From Verrucomicrobiaceae bacterium (GTDB lineage: Bacteria; Verrucomicrobiota; Verrucomicrobiia; Verrucomicrobiales; Verrucomicrobiaceae), in the NCBI GenBank assembly GCA_019694165.1, contig JAIBCL010000039.1, positions 1 to 57,237 on the forward strand: a DNA stretch of 57,237 bases, read 5' to 3'. Numbering within the stretch: position 1 is the stretch's first letter; each line of letters starts with the position of its first letter. Shown in pieces: positions 34,589 through 42,498 of the stretch. The notes under the pieces were generated by a model. It was not told the DNA's origin, ran no database searches, and saw only the letters and a program-made list of their open reading frames with translations. The translations under genes and the position numbers were made by a program.

Positions 34589-35632
34589 GTGGACGCCCTC
34601 ACTTTGTTAGCGCTGCTCGCCATCATCACCGTGCTGGCGTTCGACTGCTCAAACGGCTTTCACGATGCGGCGAACATCATCGCCACGGTGATCGCCTCAC
34701 GCGCGATGTCGCCGGCGCAGGCGGTGATGATCGTCGGCGTCTTCGAGCTGCTCGGTCCGCTGCTCGGTGGCACGGCGGTGGCAAACACGATCGGGTCCTT
34801 CGTCGATCTGGCCGACGTGCCGAGGCTCCAGGCAGTGGAGATCGTCTTCTCCGGCGTGCTGGGCGCCATCGCGTGGAATCTGATCACATGGTGGAAGGGC
34901 CTGCCGTCGTCGTCTTCACATGCGCTCGTCGGCGGCCTCGTCGGCGCGGTGCTCGCGAGCGTGGGCGGACGGCATGTGGTGTGGGGCTTGGAGGCACTGA
35001 TGCACGGACACGTCGGCGGCGTGACAAAAGTGATCCTTGCGCTGCTGCTCTCGCCGGTGGCGGGTTTCGCGGCGGGCCTGTTCGTCCAGCGGGTCATGAT
35101 GCGGCTGCTGCATCGCGCCAGGCCGGGCGTGAACCGCTACTTGCGCGGGGCACAGTTTTTCACGGCGATGGGTCTGGCCTTCTCGCACGGCGCGAATGAT
35201 GCGCAGAAGAGCATGGGCATCCTCACGCTCATCCTCATGCTCGGGGGCTGGATCAAGACCTTCGCCGTTCCTTTCTGGATCATGCTCGCCTGCGCGGGTG
35301 CGCTCACGGCCGGCGTGATGCTCGGCGGCTGGCGCATTGTGCGTACGCTGGGTTTCGCCATCTACCGTGTGCGTCCGCTCCATGCGCTGGACTCTCAGCT
35401 CACCGCGGCATCAGTCATCTTCGGTGCTTCCGTGCTGGGCGCGCCCGTCTCGACCACGCATGTGGTCACCACGTCGATCATGGGCGTGGGCGCCGCCGAG
35501 CGGCCGCGCGCCGTGCGCTGGGGCAAGGCCGTGGAGATAGCGTGGACGTGGGTCATCACCATTCCCGGTGCGGCGCTGCTCGCCATTTTTGCCGGTGCGC
35601 TGGTGCGGGCGGCCGTCGGCGTTTTCAATTGA
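34589..35632 (+). CDS. pit: Inorganic phosphate transporter, PiT family
   Basis: A 347-residue inner-membrane symporter taking up phosphate (often as metal-phosphate) with H+ or Na+. Both PiT signatures are intact: FDCSNGFHDAANIIATVIASRAM near the N-terminus and FSHGANDAQKSMGIL in the second half. They reflect the inverted-repeat topology of about ten membrane segments. The conserved WNLITWWKGLPSSSSHALVGG and GAPVSTTHVV loops are also present. No ATG precedes the family start in frame, so GTG 34589 is used. It sits 115 bp after ppk2 and 14 bp before the DUF47 gene. Confidence 0.93.
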   Translation: MDALTLLALLAIITVLAFDCSNGFHDAANIIATVIASRAMSPAQAVMIVGVFELLGPLLGGTAVANTIGSFVDLADVPRLQAVEIVFSGVLGAIAWNLITWWKGLPSSSSHALVGGLVGAVLASVGGRHVVWGLEALMHGHVGGVTKVILALLLSPVAGFAAGLFVQRVMMRLLHRARPGVNRYLRGAQFFTAMGLAFSHGANDAQKSMGILTLILMLGGWIKTFAVPFWIMLACAGALTAGVMLGGWRIVRTLGFAIYRVRPLHALDSQLTAASVIFGASVLGAPVSTTHVVTTSIMGVGAAERPRAVRWGKAVEIAWTWVITIPGAALLAIFAGALVRAAVGVFN

Positions 35633-35646
35633 TCGAATCGACTGCC

Positions 35647-36291
35647 ATGAAATCGGAGACCAAGCCATCGTTTTTCAAGCGCCTTCACGACCGCCTCTTT
35701 CCGAAGATGCCGGACTTTTACGCCATGCTGGCGGAGCAAAGCACGCGCGTGGCCGGTACGGCGGGCCTGCTCGTGGAGTTCATGGAGACGGGCGACCCGG
35801 GAATGAGCGCGCGCATCATCGAGGATGAGCGCTCGCAGGATTCTCTCAAGATCAAGAACCTCCAGTTGCTAAACGAGGCATTCGCAACACCGATGGATCG
35901 CGAGGACATCTACCGCGCCATCGCCGACCTGGACGAGGTGGTGAACTACTGCAAGGCCACGGTCAACGAGATGGACGTGCTCGGTGTCACGCCGGACAAG
36001 TTCACGCTGGAGCTGGCAATGCATGTGCGTGAAGGCGCGGACGCATTGAAGGCTGGCTTTGCCGGACTGGCCGCCACACCCTCGGGTGCCGCCGCCGACG
36101 CGGAGCGCGCGCGCAAAGCCGAGCGCGCCGCCGAAAAGGCCTACCGCCGCGCCATCGCCGCATTGTTTCAGGGGGATGCCTACATCAACATGTTCAAGCG
36201 CCGCGAAATCTACCGGCATCTATCCAACGCTGCGGACCGCATCGCGGCGGCCGCTTTCACTCTGCACGACATCGTGGTCAAGGCGGCGTAG
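35647..36291 (+). CDS. DUF47/PhoU-like phosphate transport regulator
   Basis: A 214-residue, almost all-helical protein of the DUF47 (PhoU-like) family. The N-terminal KPSFFKRLHDRLFPKMPDFYAML is typical. Other family blocks are IIEDERSQD, TPMDREDIYRAIADLDEVVNY and the final SNAADRIAAAAFTLHDIVVK. Acidic and His residues for metal binding are spread along the helices. These proteins pair with PiT transporters and are thought to modulate phosphate uptake. It follows the PiT gene by 14 bp, fitting the usual pit-DUF47 order. A terminator-like hairpin lies 119 bases after the stop. Confidence 0.92.
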   Translation: MKSETKPSFFKRLHDRLFPKMPDFYAMLAEQSTRVAGTAGLLVEFMETGDPGMSARIIEDERSQDSLKIKNLQLLNEAFATPMDREDIYRAIADLDEVVNYCKATVNEMDVLGVTPDKFTLELAMHVREGADALKAGFAGLAATPSGAAADAERARKAERAAEKAYRRAIAALFQGDAYINMFKRREIYRHLSNAADRIAAAAFTLHDIVVKAA

Positions 36292-36410
36292 CTCCCCTCA
36301 GGGCGGCGGCTCGCAAAAGCTCAAACTTCCCTTTGCCGTGCCATATGGGGCGTGCTTTCGTTCGCGCCGTCCATGAGAACGACTGCCGCCATCCGCATTC
36401 GAATTATCCC

Positions 36411-36457
36411 CGGACTCCGCCGCGCCTGACGCCGCCGCCGGAGTCCGTTTCTCATTT
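36411..36457 (+). terminator. Terminator candidate after the ppk2-pit-DUF47 operon
   Basis: CGGACTCCG (36411-36419) pairs with CGGAGTCCG (36439-36447) across a 19-base GC-rich loop. The tail TTTCTCATTT follows. The 9-bp perfect stem plus T-rich tail fit an intrinsic terminator. Confidence 0.5.
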
Positions 36458-36503
36458 CCCGCCTTGCTCGTTTTGCAGGCAACCGCGTCCCGGCTCTGGT
36501 GCC

Positions 36504-36601
36504 AGTGTTCAGCATACAGTTTTCAGCATTCAGTTTGCTGTGCTGCCTCCAGTTCAATCACCCGTTCACCTCATCTCACTGAATACTGAAAACTGAACAC
36601 T
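36504..36601. repeat. Inverted repeat of CAGTTTTCAG/CTGAAAACTG type upstream of cimA
   Basis: The left arm (36504-36534, built of AGTGTTCAG, CAGTTTTCAG and CATTCAGT units) and right arm (36578-36601, ACTGAATACTGAAAACTG... units) are imperfect reverse complements separated by ~43 bases. The arm ends 17 bases before the cimA ATG. A related single-arm sequence (TTTTCAGTACTCAG) occurs at 45843-45870. It looks like a member of a dispersed repeat family that could fold in the cimA leader. Confidence 0.55.
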
Positions 36602-36618
36602 GAATACCTTTCCCTTCC

Positions 36619-38190
36619 ATGTCCCCCAAAGTCACCATCTACGACACCACGCTGCGCGACGGCACGCAGGGCACCGGCATCTCATTCAGCACGCTCGACA
36701 AGCTGCGCGTGGCTGAAAAGCTCGATGAATTCGGCGTCCACTACATCGAAGGCGGCTGGCCGGGATCGAATCCGAAGGATGCGGCCTTCTTTGAAGAGGC
36801 ATCGAAGCGGCGGTGGAAGAACGCGAAGATCACCGCCTTCGGCATGACGCGCCGCGGCAAGATGAAGGTCGAGGACGACAAGCAGGTGCAGATGCTGCTG
36901 GATGCAAAGACGCCCGCCGTCACCATCGTCGGCAAGACCTGGCCGCTGCATGTCACCGAGGTTTTCCAGGTCAGCCTCGAAGAGAATCTCGCGATGATCG
37001 CCGACACGGTGGCGCATTTGAAGAAGCATGGCCGCGAGGTGCTCTATGATGCCGAGCACTTCTTCGACAGCTTCCGCGAAGACCCCGAATACTCGCTGAA
37101 GACAGTGAAGGCCGCGCAGGACGCCGGTGCCGATCTCGTCGTGCTTTGCGAGACGAATGGAGGTGCGCTGCCAGAGTGGGTGGAGGAAGTCACGCGCAAG
37201 GTCGTGGCGCATCTCGGCCGGCCGGTCGGCATCCACACGCACAATGACGGCGGTGTGGGCGTGGCGAATGCGCTCGCGGCCATCCGCGCCGGAGCCTGCC
37301 AGGTGCAGGGCACCATCAACGGCTACGGCGAGCGCGTGGGGAACTGCAACCTCATCACCGTGATGCCGAACCTCCAGATCAAGATGGGCATCGATCTCGG
37401 CCTCGACCTGACGAAGCTGCGCGAGCTGGCGCATTTCGTCGATGAAATGGCGAATGTTCCGCACGACATCCGTGCGCCATATGTCGGCATCGCGGCCTTC
37501 ACGCACAAGGGCGGCCTGCACGTCCACGCGGTGCAAAAGCTCGCGCGCACTTATGAACACGTCGATCCGGCGCTCGTCGGCAATGAGCGCGTGATCACCA
37601 TCTCCGACATGAGCGGCCAGTCGAACGTGCTTGTGCGCGCCGAAGCGCTCGGCTTCAAGCTCGAGAAGGGCGCGCCGGAAGTGCAGAAGATTCTCTCCGA
37701 AGTGAAGAAGCTGGAGAGCGAAGGCTACGAGTTCGAAGCGGCGGAGGCGTCGTTCGAGCTGCTCATCCGCAGGCACCTGGGCCAGCACAAGCCGTTCTTC
37801 GATCTGCTCGAATTCCACTCCACGCACCGCCACGGCGGCACACGGGGGCTTGAAACCTGCGAGGCCACCGTGAAGCTCTCGATCAACGGCGAGCGGGTCT
37901 ATACCGTGGATGACGGCGACGGTCCGGTGAACGCGCTCGACAAGGCGCTGCGCAAGGCATTGACTCCGACGTATCCCGAGATCGCCAACGTCGTGCTGCA
38001 GGACTACAAGGTCCGCATCATCGACGGCGCCGCCGGCACGGAAGCGCGCACCCGCGTGCTCATCACCAGCACCGACGGCCACACCTCATGGAGCACCGTC
38101 GGCGTGAGCTTCAACATCATCGATGCAAGCTGGGAGGCGCTGGTCAGCAGCTTTGAGTATCATCTGCTGAAGAAGCGGAAGGCGATGTGA
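36619..38190 (+). CDS. cimA: (R)-citramalate synthase
   Basis: A 523-residue cytosolic enzyme condensing acetyl-CoA with pyruvate to give (R)-citramalate, the first step of the threonine-independent isoleucine route. The HMGL-like TIM barrel opens with IYDTTLRDGTQGTGISFS. The metal-binding IHTHNDGGVGVANALAAIRAG and GTINGYGERVGNCNL are intact. AFTHKGGLHVHAV and the ISDMSGQSNVL segment distinguish CimA-type from 2-isopropylmalate synthases, and the C-terminal LeuA_dimer regulatory domain starts around residue 395. ATG 36619. The gene is monocistronic and converges with cobA-hemD. Confidence 0.93.
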   Translation: MSPKVTIYDTTLRDGTQGTGISFSTLDKLRVAEKLDEFGVHYIEGGWPGSNPKDAAFFEEASKRRWKNAKITAFGMTRRGKMKVEDDKQVQMLLDAKTPAVTIVGKTWPLHVTEVFQVSLEENLAMIADTVAHLKKHGREVLYDAEHFFDSFREDPEYSLKTVKAAQDAGADLVVLCETNGGALPEWVEEVTRKVVAHLGRPVGIHTHNDGGVGVANALAAIRAGACQVQGTINGYGERVGNCNLITVMPNLQIKMGIDLGLDLTKLRELAHFVDEMANVPHDIRAPYVGIAAFTHKGGLHVHAVQKLARTYEHVDPALVGNERVITISDMSGQSNVLVRAEALGFKLEKGAPEVQKILSEVKKLESEGYEFEAAEASFELLIRRHLGQHKPFFDLLEFHSTHRHGGTRGLETCEATVKLSINGERVYTVDDGDGPVNALDKALRKALTPTYPEIANVVLQDYKVRIIDGAAGTEARTRVLITSTDGHTSWSTVGVSFNIIDASWEALVSSFEYHLLKKRKAM

Positions 38191-38215
38191 CCGCCGCGGG
38201 ACGATGCGACGGGTC

Positions 38216-38231
38216 GTTTTACGCGTAAAAC
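38216..38231. other. 16-bp perfect palindrome at convergent gene ends
   Basis: GTTTTACGCGTAAAAC reads the same on both strands and covers the stop codon (TAA) of the minus-strand cobA-hemD gene, 26 bases after the cimA stop. There is no loop, so a hairpin would need to open the centre. It may be a binding site or coincidence. Confidence 0.4.
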
Positions 38232-39730
38232 TTCTCGATCGCCGCGACGAGTCCAGGGATCGTGTGCTCCTTCGCGCTCACGTCCACCTTCAGACCGCGC
38301 TTCTTGATCGTGGCTGACGTGACGGGGCCGATGCTGGCGATCTTGATTCCGGCGGGCAGCGCGACGCCGAGATCGAGGAAGTGCTCGACGGTGGATGAAC
38401 TCGTGAAGGTGATCATGTCCGCGCCTTCTTCCTTCAGGCGGGCGAGGGCTTCCAGGTTGTCCTCCTTCTCCGGCACTGTGCGGTAGGCGATGGCTTCATC
38501 GACGATGCCGCCCATGCCGGTGAGTTCGTTGGCGATGACTTCGCGGGCCTCCTCGGCGCGCACCCAGAGGATGGTGCTGTTCTCAATGTTGTGATGGTCC
38601 TTGAATGCCTTCACGAGTCCTTCGGCCACGAAGTCTTTCTCCGGCATGAGATCGACCGTGAGATGCTGCTCGCGCACCTTGTCCGCAGTGCCGGGGCCGA
38701 TGACGGCGATCTTCACGCCGCCGATCTCGCGCGCGTCGTTGTAGAGCTTGTAGAACATCTTGAAGAAGGCATCGACGCCGTTCGGACTGGTGAAGACGAT
38801 CCAGTCGTAGGTGTGCGCATCCTGCACGAGTTCGCCGAAGGCCATGCGGTTGTGCGGCTCTTCGATCCGGATCGTGGGCAGCTCGATCACATCGGCGCCG
38901 AGCGCGGCGAGCTTCTTCGTGAGCGCGCCGGCCTGGTGACGCGTGCGCGTGACGACGATGCGCCTGCCGAAGAGCGGCCGGCTCTCGAACCAGTTGATCT
39001 TGTCGCGCTCCGTCACCACGTCGCCGACGACGGCGACGGCGGGCGCCTTGAATCCCGTCTCCTTCACTTTCGCCGCCATGGTGCCGAGCGTGGCCACCAG
39101 CGTCTGCTGCCGGCCGAGCGTGGCCCAGCGCACGAGCGCCATCGGCGTCGTCGCGGCAGCGCCGTGCTTGATGAGCTGGCTCGTGATCTCGTCGATGCGC
39201 TCGACGCCCATCAGGAAGACCTTGGTGCCGTCGGCTTTCGCCAGCTTCTCGTAGTCGAGCGAGGTCTCCGGCTTCGTGGGGTCTTCGTGCCCGGTGAAAA
39301 TGGTGAGCTGTGAGCAGTGCTCGCGATGCGTGACAGGGATGCCGGCATACGCCGGCCCGGCGATGGCCGACGTGATGCCGGGCACGATTTCGAATCGAAC
39401 CCCCGCATTTGCCAGCTCACCCGCCTCTTCCGCGCCGCGACCGAAGAGCACCGGATCGCCGCCTTTGAGCCGTGTGACCACCTTGCCCTCGCGCGCGAGC
39501 TTCACGATGATTTCGTTGATCTCGTCCTGCGTCTTGGTGTGGTCGCGGGCCTTTTTGCCGACGTAGATTTTTTCCGCCTCCGGTCTGGCAAAACGCAGGA
39601 ACTCGGGATTGCAGAGGTAGTCATAGACCAGCACGTCTGCCGCTTCGATGCAGTCCTTGCCTTTGAGGGTGAGCAAGCCCGGATCGCCGGGGCCGGTGCC
39701 GACGAGATAACAGATGCCTTTGGATTTCAT
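38219..39730 (-). CDS. cobA-hemD: Fused uroporphyrinogen-III C-methyltransferase / uroporphyrinogen-III synthase
   Basis: A 503-residue bifunctional tetrapyrrole enzyme. Residues ~1-245 are the SAM-dependent CobA/SUMT domain, with YLVGTGPGDPGLLTLKG at the N-terminus, RLKGGDPVLFGRGAEE, and PGITSAIAGPAYAGIPVTHR. Residues ~250-503 are HemD, with RIVVTRTRHQAGALTKKLAALGA and FTSPNGVDAFF and the late ITFTSSSTVEHFL. HemD closes hydroxymethylbilane to uroporphyrinogen III, and CobA methylates it toward sirohaem or cobalamin. ATG 39730 overlaps the hemC stop (ATGA), so the three activities are coupled. No hemA, hemB or hemE lies in the window. Confidence 0.93.
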   Translation of the reverse strand: MKSKGICYLVGTGPGDPGLLTLKGKDCIEAADVLVYDYLCNPEFLRFARPEAEKIYVGKKARDHTKTQDEINEIIVKLAREGKVVTRLKGGDPVLFGRGAEEAGELANAGVRFEIVPGITSAIAGPAYAGIPVTHREHCSQLTIFTGHEDPTKPETSLDYEKLAKADGTKVFLMGVERIDEITSQLIKHGAAATTPMALVRWATLGRQQTLVATLGTMAAKVKETGFKAPAVAVVGDVVTERDKINWFESRPLFGRRIVVTRTRHQAGALTKKLAALGADVIELPTIRIEEPHNRMAFGELVQDAHTYDWIVFTSPNGVDAFFKMFYKLYNDAREIGGVKIAVIGPGTADKVREQHLTVDLMPEKDFVAEGLVKAFKDHHNIENSTILWVRAEEAREVIANELTGMGGIVDEAIAYRTVPEKEDNLEALARLKEEGADMITFTSSSTVEHFLDLGVALPAGIKIASIGPVTSATIKKRGLKVDVSAKEHTIPGLVAAIEKFYA

Positions 39731-40698
39731 GCCTGTGCCTGGACGCGCCGCGCCAGCTCGGTGGCGAGGGCTTTCGGAGTGTAGATGGATGTAGTGTGGC
39801 TGGCTTCGACGGGAGGCGCGGAGGCATCGCTCTCGGAGAAGACTCTCACGGTCATGTGGAGCTTCTCATCGCTGATCCATGTGCGGACGCCGACGGGCGT
39901 CTGGCATCCGGCGCCGAGCAGGCGGAGGAACTCGCGCTCGGCAGTGACGCGCGCGCGAGTGTCCGGGTCGTCGATCTTCGGGAAGATTTTGTTCACGCGC
40001 TGATCGTGGCGCCGTGTCTCGATCGCGATGGCACCCTGGCCGGCGGCCGGCAGAAACTTGTCCGGTTCCATCACCACAACGTAAAGAGTGTGTGTGTCCA
40101 TGTGGATGCGGCTCAACGCGGCGTTGACCAGTCCGAGCCGCACGAGCCCGGCGGAGGCGAGCATCACGGCATCCAGAGGCTCGTCACCGAGCACCTTCTT
40201 CACCCGCGTCGGCACGTTGCCGCGGATCTCCACAATCTCGATGTCCGGGCGCAGCCACTTGATCTGCCGGGCGCGGCGCACGCTGCTGGTGCCGACACGC
40301 GCGCCCGCGGGCAGCGAGTCAAGCGTGTGCGGCTCCCTGGTCACGAGGACATCTTCGACAGCCGCGCGGGCGAGGACGGCAGCGAGGGAAAAGGCGGACG
40401 ACAGCTCGGACGGCACGTCCTTGAGACTGTGCACCGCGGCGTCGATCTCGCCGGCCTCCAGCGCGACCTCCAGCTCCTTGATGAAGATTCCTTTGTCGAG
40501 CACGGGATTCTCCCCCGTGCTGAAGTCGGCGAGGCGGAGATCGAGCCGTTTGTCTCCCGTCGTGGCGATGATCTTGCGCCGGATGTCCAGGTGCGGATGC
40601 GTCTCCTGGAGCAGGCGCGTGACCATCCCCGTCTGCGCGAGCGCCAGCTCGCTGCCGCGAGTGCCGAGAATGAGGGTCTCTTTGGGGGGCTTGGACAT
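39727..40698 (-). CDS. hemC: Hydroxymethylbilane synthase (porphobilinogen deaminase)
   Basis: A 323-residue cytosolic enzyme polymerising four porphobilinogens to hydroxymethylbilane. The N-terminal ILGTRGSELALAQ, IATTGDKRLD, catalytic Asp block AVHSLKDVPSEL and RVGTSSVRRARQIKW are intact. The dipyrromethane cofactor Cys is in LLGAGCQTPVG (~residue 264). ATG 40698 (MSKPPKET) is chosen; in-frame sequence up to 40815 is intergenic. Overlaps cobA-hemD by 4 bp and is divergent from the AEC gene across 134 bp. Confidence 0.95.
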   Translation of the reverse strand: MSKPPKETLILGTRGSELALAQTGMVTRLLQETHPHLDIRRKIIATTGDKRLDLRLADFSTGENPVLDKGIFIKELEVALEAGEIDAAVHSLKDVPSELSSAFSLAAVLARAAVEDVLVTREPHTLDSLPAGARVGTSSVRRARQIKWLRPDIEIVEIRGNVPTRVKKVLGDEPLDAVMLASAGLVRLGLVNAALSRIHMDTHTLYVVVMEPDKFLPAAGQGAIAIETRRHDQRVNKIFPKIDDPDTRARVTAEREFLRLLGAGCQTPVGVRTWISDEKLHMTVRVFSESDASAPPVEASHTTSIYTPKALATELARRVQAQA

Positions 40699-40832
40699 GG
40701 GCTGAGAAACAGGGAAGTGATCTTCCACGCACAGGCGGTGCTGGCAAGTCAACCTTCGCGCCCTTGCACGGCCGGACGCGCTGTTGCATTTGCTTCTTGT
40801 GCATCCCGTCCTCACGCAGCAGCCTCCGGCGC

Positions 40833-41771
40833 GTGACTCCTGCCCTCTTTTTCCAGATCGTCACTGACGTCTGCCTCCCCATCTTCGCCGTCGTCGGCTT
40901 CGGCTGGGTGCTCGACCGGCGCTTCGCGTTGAATCTCGAGACGCTGGTGAAGATCAACATCTACCTCCTGGTCCCGGCCTTCATCTTCGTGCGGCTGCTC
41001 GACACGCCGCTGGCCGGAGGCGAGGCGGCGCGCGTGATGCTTTGTACCATCGGGGTCATGATCCTGGCCGGCCTGTTCAGCGCCATCATCGCCCGCGCGC
41101 TGCGGATGGAGCCGGGCCTGCGGAAGTCCCTCGCGCTGGCCTCCATGTTCGGGAACTGCGGGAACTTCGGCCTGCCGTTGGTGACGCTCGCCTTCGGTCA
41201 CGAGGCCGCCGCCGTGCAGGTGTATGTGCTCGTGGTGATGAACGTGAGCACCTTCACCTTTGGCCTCTTCCTCGCGAACAACGGCGGCGGAGGCGTCTCC
41301 CGCCGCCGCTCGCTGTTCTCCACGCTGCGGCAGCCGTCGATCTACGCCGTTTGCGCCGCCGGCATTTGCAAAGCCGCGCATGTCGACGTGCGGGGCGTCA
41401 CCTGCCTGTGGCAGCCGCTCGACATCCTCGCCGCGGCGCTGGTGGGCACGGCGCTGCTCACGCTCGGCGTGCAGCTTTCCCAGACGCGCCCCGCTCCGCT
41501 TCGCGCACCGCTGCTCTCGGCGCTGGGCATCCGGCTGCTGGCCGCGCCGCTCATCGCATGGGGGATCACACACGCCATGCGTTTTCCGCCGCCGGTGGCC
41601 GCCGTGCTCATCCTGACCGCCGGCGCCCCCACGGCGGTGAACACGGCGCTGCTCGCGCACGAGTTCGGTGGAAACACCGCCTTTGCCACCGCCAGCGTTT
41701 ACTACAGCACGCTGCTAAGCCTGCTGACCACGTCGCTGAACCTGGCCGTGCTGCGGTGGTGGATCGGGTGA
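40833..41771 (+). CDS. AEC-family (auxin efflux carrier-like) transporter
   Basis: A 312-residue inner-membrane protein with about ten hydrophobic segments. The family's five-helix repeat is apparent: LPIFAVVGFGWVLDR in the first half, and SMFGNCGNFGLPLVTLAFG with its GN(x)GN-G-P pattern, a mark of the AEC family. A second repeat ends with LTAGAPTAVNTALLAHEFGG. Bacterial AEC proteins carry malate or other carboxylates; the substrate here is not known. GTG 40833 gives a normal N-terminus, while an in-frame ATG at 40764 would add a Cys/Arg-rich stretch of non-coding character. Followed 35 bp later by a dispersed repeat. Confidence 0.88.
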   Translation: MTPALFFQIVTDVCLPIFAVVGFGWVLDRRFALNLETLVKINIYLLVPAFIFVRLLDTPLAGGEAARVMLCTIGVMILAGLFSAIIARALRMEPGLRKSLALASMFGNCGNFGLPLVTLAFGHEAAAVQVYVLVVMNVSTFTFGLFLANNGGGGVSRRRSLFSTLRQPSIYAVCAAGICKAAHVDVRGVTCLWQPLDILAAALVGTALLTLGVQLSQTRPAPLRAPLLSALGIRLLAAPLIAWGITHAMRFPPPVAAVLILTAGAPTAVNTALLAHEFGGNTAFATASVYYSTLLSLLTTSLNLAVLRWWIG

Positions 41772-41806
41772 GGCGGCGGGTGCGGGATGAGGGCGCCTTC
41801 CGGCCG

Positions 41807-41949
41807 CAGGGCTTACGCATGAACCGAAAGCGAAAGCCTCAAATCCATGATTTGCCCCGCAAGATTCAGGATTCCACAGATGGGTTTGGAAGAAGTCCAA
41901 TCCGTGGTCGTCCTGAATCCGTGGGAATTCACTCGGAAGCAATTCATGC
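41807..41949. repeat. Dispersed intergenic repeat, copy 1
   Basis: A ~143-bp segment starting CAGGGCTT and ending CAATTCATGC recurs at 49443-49581 on the same strand with mostly point differences and a small deletion. It lies 35 bp after the AEC stop. GATTCAGGA and TCCTGAATC form an inverted repeat within this copy. Not a recognised IS or tRNA. Confidence 0.8.
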
Positions 41950-42026
41950 ATGAAGCCCTGCTCCGGCCGTGCGTTCCGTGAAATTCCCCGCGCGCGCGGC
42001 AAAATCTCCGCTACCCTCGCCGCCCC

Positions 42027-42443
42027 ATGAAAACCGCCGCCACCGAGAACAGCACCATCGAGAAAAGAATCCAGGACCTTTGCGAGGCCATCGTCGCCGA
42101 TGCGGAGATCCAGTCCGCACGGGAGCAGGCCGAGGCATTCCTGGCGGACGAAGAAGCCGTGGCGCTGTATCGTGACATGGCATCCCTCGGCCGCAGCCTG
42201 CACCACAAACAGCATCACGGCGAGGAGCCCACAGCCATCGAGACCAGCCGCTACACTGATCTGCAAAACCGCTGTGATGCGCATCCGCTCATCAGCGCCT
42301 TCATGGAAGCGCAGGACGTCCTCGGTGAAGTGGCGGAACTGGTGAATCGCTACGTCAGCCGCACGCTCGAGAGCGGCGCGGTGCCCTCCGAGTCCGACGT
42401 GCGCTCCGGCGGCTGTGGCGAGGGCTGCGGCTGCCATCATTGA
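42027..42443 (+). CDS. YlbF/YmcA-family protein with Cys/His-rich tail
   Basis: A 138-residue, mainly helical protein of the YlbF (Com_YlbF) family. The N-terminal helices (IQDLCEAIVADAEIQSAREQAEAFLADEEAV) and the central LISAFMEAQDVLGEVAELVNRYVSRTLE match the family. The C-terminus ends GGCGEGCGCHH, a cluster of three Cys and two His suited to metal or Fe-S binding. In Bacillus the YlbF-YmcA-YaaT complex carries Fe-S clusters and influences RNase Y and competence; no partner genes are present here. The function in this organism is inferred only from the family. Confidence 0.8.
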   Translation: MKTAATENSTIEKRIQDLCEAIVADAEIQSAREQAEAFLADEEAVALYRDMASLGRSLHHKQHHGEEPTAIETSRYTDLQNRCDAHPLISAFMEAQDVLGEVAELVNRYVSRTLESGAVPSESDVRSGGCGEGCGCHH

Positions 42444-42498
42444 GCGCTGAGGCTTTGATTCTTCCGCTTCCCTGGACCACTGTCGGGGCCGGATCGTC

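Noticed and set aside
36682..38082. Minus-strand open frame of 466 codons opposite cimA
   Set aside because: Antisense shadow of a strong housekeeping gene with intact motifs on the plus strand.
41807..41949. A small gene starting MNRKRKPQI in the repeat
   Set aside because: The reading frame is not kept between the two copies because of an indel, so it is not a conserved protein.
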